Source: Chloroflexota bacterium (lineage in GTDB: Bacteria > Chloroflexota > Anaerolineae > Aggregatilineales > Phototrophicaceae). From it: 64,000 nt of DNA. This document shows positions 61,324-64,000 of the stretch, in pieces (position 1 is the first letter of the stretch; each line of letters begins with the position of its first letter). A model generated the notes under the pieces. It was not told the DNA's origin and did no database searches. It worked only from the letters and a program-made list of their open reading frames with translations. The stretch is taken from contig JAPOWG010000103.1 in assembly GCA_026707745.1 (NCBI GenBank), forward strand, positions 46,033 to 110,032, given 5' to 3'. The position numbers and the translations under genes were made by a program.

Positions 61324-61578
61324 AGAACTGCGCATTGGCTCGGGCCAGCATGAGACGGAACACCGCAATCATTTGTGGCCTTCCGGCAAAACTGGACATT
61401 TGCCGCAAGCGCCTTCCGGAATCACATACATCGCTGGCCCGCGGGCGAGACCTGTCAAGGGTTCGGTAGAGTGTTTCGATTATTTCTGAACTATGGTATC
61501 GTCAATACTGACGGATAGACGGTCAGGGTGTTTGATACATCTGCCAAAATGGACGGGGTCCGATTCAAAGGCAAGTGT
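61324..61578. other. Intergenic region, nothing recognised
   Basis: 255 nt between lgt and the metallohydrolase. No gene, clear terminator or strong promoter seen. Confidence 0.4.
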
Positions 61579-62337
61579 ATGGCGCGCGTAATCATTCTGG
61601 GAACCGCCGGCGCAGTAAACAGCGCGGAACATGACTATACGCATTTTCTCTTAATTGGCGAGCAAGACACCCCGGTCTTGGTGGACGCCGGGTCCAATCC
61701 CCTGGACAAGATCAAGGACCTGGGCATCAACGATGACGATTTGCAAGACATCATTCTGACGCATTTTCATTCCGATCACGTCGCCGGGGTGCCCAACATG
61801 TTGATGCATATGTGGCAGATGGGCCGCAAAGCGCCCATGCGCTTTTACGGCATTCCTCACTGCATCAACCGCATTGAAGAAACGATGGATATGTACGGCT
61901 GGGAGTACTGGCCCAATTTCTTTCCGGTTTCCTTTTCCCGCATCAGCTTGCACGACAACACCTTGCTATTTGAAAACAAGGACTTTGCTATCCACTCCTT
62001 CCCCGTTGTTCACTTCATACCTACCATCGGTATGCGCATAACCAATAAACACAATGGTAAAGTTCTCGCCTATAGCTGCGATACCGAACCATGCCCAAAT
62101 GCTCTCAAGATCGGCAAAGACGCCGACATATTCATTCACGAAGCGGGGGGACCGCCCCCGGGTCATAGCACCGCGCGCATGGCGGGTGAAGCCGCCACCA
62201 ATGCCGGCGCCAAAGAACTGCGCTTGATTCACTACCAGGTCTGGAACCAGGACCCCGAACCGCTCGTCCAGCAAGCCGCCGAGACCTACGACGGCCCGAT
62301 TCATCTGTGTCGGGACTTCGACGAGTTCGAGTTTTAG
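61579..62337 (+). CDS. Metallo-beta-lactamase-fold hydrolase
   Basis: 252 aa from ATG 61579; a GTG at 61528 in frame is possible. The zinc motif THFHSDHVAG, then His in FPVVHFIPTIG and Asp in YSCDTEPCPNA, give a two-metal site. Resembles tRNase Z/ArsP-like phosphodiesterases in length but lacks a clear tRNase Z exosite. Substrate unknown. Confidence 0.82.
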   Translation: MARVIILGTAGAVNSAEHDYTHFLLIGEQDTPVLVDAGSNPLDKIKDLGINDDDLQDIILTHFHSDHVAGVPNMLMHMWQMGRKAPMRFYGIPHCINRIEETMDMYGWEYWPNFFPVSFSRISLHDNTLLFENKDFAIHSFPVVHFIPTIGMRITNKHNGKVLAYSCDTEPCPNALKIGKDADIFIHEAGGPPPGHSTARMAGEAATNAGAKELRLIHYQVWNQDPEPLVQQAAETYDGPIHLCRDFDEFEF

Positions 62338-62458
62338 CGGATGCGACGGGCTGCTGTGGTCAATTATGCTTTGTTTATCACAATAATCCCCAAGTAAGCG
62401 CGCCCAAGCAATGGAAAACTTTGCCATAAGAAAGAAATCGCCGAAATAATCAAAACTG

Positions 62459-62536
62459 TGTAGGGGCGAGCCCGTGGCTCGCCCACAATTGCCATAGATT
62501 GACAACCATATGCTGCATGACTTACTTTCGATCACT
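62459..62536 (+). repeat. Family B hairpin plus part of the 264-bp unit
   Basis: TAGGGGCGAGCC-CGT-GGCTCGCCC (62461-62484), followed by ~52 bp matching the body of the duplicated unit at 56.6-57.1 kb (ACAATTGCCATAGATTGACAACC to TTTCGATCA). The arms differ from those in the duplication but still pair. Confidence 0.8.
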
Positions 62537-62560
62537 AAGTAGATAGCAAGTTGAGACGCT

Positions 62561-63328
62561 TTGCAGCTACATTGCCCACAGTGCAACTATCCGGTTAAAG
62601 CGGAGCAAATCAATATTCAGCAGATGGTCGCGCTTTGCGAGCAATGCAGCGGCGTATTTGATATCAGCCACCCGCGCGCCAAAGCGAAGCGCCGCAAGGC
62701 GCGCCGCCCGCCGCACCTGCGCCAGCACTCGGAAGACCCGCTTCACCTGGGTTTCCGCACCAATTTCCGCCTGGACAAAAGCGAGCGATTCCAAAGCAGC
62801 GCAATCCTGAGCGGCGTCTTCAGTCTGGTGGCGCTGCTCATGACGGGGCTGTTTCTGGAAGGGGAAGTCCCGATATTTCTGCCGCTAATGTTTCTGATGA
62901 TGGCGATTGCGGCGATCTATTCGCTGGCGACAATTACCTACAATCAAACGCATATTCGTATGGAGGACGAAGCCATCCGCGTCTCCCGCGCTCCGCTGCC
63001 GTCTTTGACTCAGGCGCGGCGAATCGGTCTGGACGGCGTCGAGTCCATTACTGTTGAAGAAACGGCCGCTTCGCGGCGCGAAGGCTACGATACCCCGCGC
63101 TACCATGTCTGGGCGAATGACGCGGACGGCGGCCGCCGCCTGGTCAGTGGCGATCTCATTGAAGAATACGCCAGTTACATCGCGGGCCAGCTCAACCAGC
63201 GCCTCATCCCGGACGAGGCTGTCAGTTCCGCCCGTTTAAGCGACGACCAATTCGGCTTTGACGACCACTCTCTGGAGCAACTGGGAGACGCGAGCGCCAG
63301 CCAACAGATGTCCCGACCGAAATCCTAG
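62561..63328 (+). CDS. Zinc-ribbon membrane protein of unknown function
   Basis: 255 aa from TTG 62561. The start LHCPQCNYPVKAEQ...LCEQCSGVFDI forms a CxxC...CxxC zinc ribbon, followed by a basic stretch (RAKAKRRKARRPPH) and two hydrophobic helices (~80-130). The C-terminal ~125 residues look like a soluble beta-rich domain. No ATG is available and the SD is weak, so the exact start is uncertain. Confidence 0.7.
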   Translation: MQLHCPQCNYPVKAEQINIQQMVALCEQCSGVFDISHPRAKAKRRKARRPPHLRQHSEDPLHLGFRTNFRLDKSERFQSSAILSGVFSLVALLMTGLFLEGEVPIFLPLMFLMMAIAAIYSLATITYNQTHIRMEDEAIRVSRAPLPSLTQARRIGLDGVESITVEETAASRREGYDTPRYHVWANDADGGRRLVSGDLIEEYASYIAGQLNQRLIPDEAVSSARLSDDQFGFDDHSLEQLGDASASQQMSRPKS

Positions 63329-63635
63329 CGCCTGCCGCCTTAATCCCCATCCCCCGACCCCTCCAAAGTGCATTCATAGCGATTCACGTAGGGGCGACCC
63401 CGTGGCTCGCCCGAAACGCACCCCTCTGTGCCCTCCGCGCCTCTGCGGTGAAAAAATCCCTCGGTGCTCTCGGTGGTTAAAACCCTTCGCGCCCCACGCG
63501 CCCTGCCCAACACATACGCCCCAAAATAAGCCCCTCTCGTAGTGCTGTGTCGGCGGTCAGTGTCTACGCGACCTACGCGCACCCCTTGTGGGCTGAGGAG
63601 CGGACATGTTTGAAGTAACACGGTACGATAGCGAC

Positions 63636-63656
63636 GGGTCAGCTAATAACTGACCC
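63636..63656 (-). repeat. Family B hairpin with a different arm sequence
   Basis: On the minus strand the leader TTGTAGGGG runs into GGGTCAG, a 7-nt loop, and CTGACCC. Same leader and layout as other family B copies, but the arm GTCAG replaces CGACC on both sides. Confidence 0.7.
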
Positions 63657-63808
63657 CTACAAGGTTTATTTTTGCCGAAAATTGTAAGGCTTGTCAGTTA
63701 GTGCAAATTGTACCTAGTGCAAACCAGAACATTGTCGAAACGATACAAGACAGATGGTCAATCCTTGCGCAAGACAACAGAATACAACGATATACGGAAT
63801 ACTTAGCT

Positions 63809-63838
63809 CCCCTTCCTCCAATGCATTGGGGGAAGGGG
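63809..63838. repeat. Near-perfect 30-bp palindrome
   Basis: Arms CCCCTTCCTCCAATG / CATTGGGGGAAGGGG centred on ATGCAT; only one pair (T-G) breaks it. GGCCGGGGGATGGGGG follows, as after the palindrome at 57.2 kb. Confidence 0.75.
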
Positions 63839-64000
63839 CCGGGGGATGGGGGTAGAAAAGGCGGCGTTTGGTCGGAGTACCGGACAAGCCTTGTAGGGGC
63901 GACCTATTAGGTCGCCCGAAACGCACCCCTCGGTGCTGTGGTCTTGTGGATGTTCGCGCAACCTCCCAAACACATACACCGCGATATAAGCCCCTCTCCC

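Larger units (their letters stand above)
63329..64000. other. Repeat-rich intergenic region at the window end
   Basis: No supported gene. It contains family B hairpins at 63392-63412, 63636-63656 (minus) and 63897-63917, a family A unit at 63549-63580, a CTCTGTGCCCTC...GGTGCTCTCGGTGG repeat (63425-63480) and a 30-bp palindrome (63809-63838). Confidence 0.65.

Overview
The window reads as chromosomal DNA of a free-living bacterium, most probably a member of the Chloroflexota (Anaerolineae-like). That placement is an inference from gene order, zinc-ribbon forms of several ribosomal proteins, a simple Sec/ABC envelope gene set and abundant palindromic intergenic repeats; no 16S gene is present to confirm it. 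Coding density is high, genes are compact, GTG and TTG starts are common, and most starts have a clear Shine-Dalgarno (SD) sequence.

Bases 1-18603 hold one long + strand S10-spc-alpha ribosomal superoperon: rpsJ (cut by the window edge), rplC, D, W, B, rpsS, rplV, rpsC, rplP, rpmC, rpsQ, rplN, X, E, rpsN, rpsH, rplF, R, rpsE, rpmD, rplO, secY, adk, map, a secreted alpha/beta hydrolase, rpmJ, rpsM, rpsK, rpoA, rplQ, truA, rplM, rpsI. infA and rpsD are absent from their usual places, and the hydrolase lies where infA is normally found. Terminators follow secY and rpsI, and a good promoter restarts transcription ahead of rpmJ.

Bases 19104-28961 carry a YabN/MazG-type protein, a SpoU-family methyltransferase, a sugar nucleotidyltransferase, an alkyltransferase-like DNA-repair protein, and a minus-strand glycan cluster: PfkB sugar kinase, a fused GT9-GT26 glycosyltransferase, a GT4 glycosyltransferase and a UDP-sugar dehydrogenase. 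Bases 29031-32260 are a sugar ABC importer (binding protein and two permeases, no ATPase). Bases 32416-35071 are an ABC-2 exporter with two paralogous permeases and a near-consensus promoter. Then come serS, a small membrane protein, lysS with a C-terminal extension, two tandem MFS pumps, an endonuclease III, a PIG-L deacetylase, tRNA-Cys, an NAD-dependent epimerase, recX and rny (RNase Y).

Bases 47750-64000 hold a multi-PDZ exported protein, a dehydrogenase, an HD protein, a site-2 protease, a GT28-like glycolipid synthase, a beta-propeller-like exported protein, an OSBS/N-acylamino acid racemase-type enzyme, a histidine phosphatase, a third MFS pump, tRNA-Pro, a CDP-alcohol phosphatidyltransferase, lgt, a metallo-beta-lactamase-fold enzyme and a zinc-ribbon membrane protein. 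This part is rich in repeats.

The most unusual signals are two repeat systems. Family C is a ~95-nt element found in at least five places, always in the same orientation relative to the following gene. In two places it runs exactly from the stop codon of one gene to the SD of the next, including between rplW and rplB. Family B is a set of short hairpins with a conserved TAGGGG leader whose two arms change together from copy to copy; some carry a third repeat (family A) in the loop.
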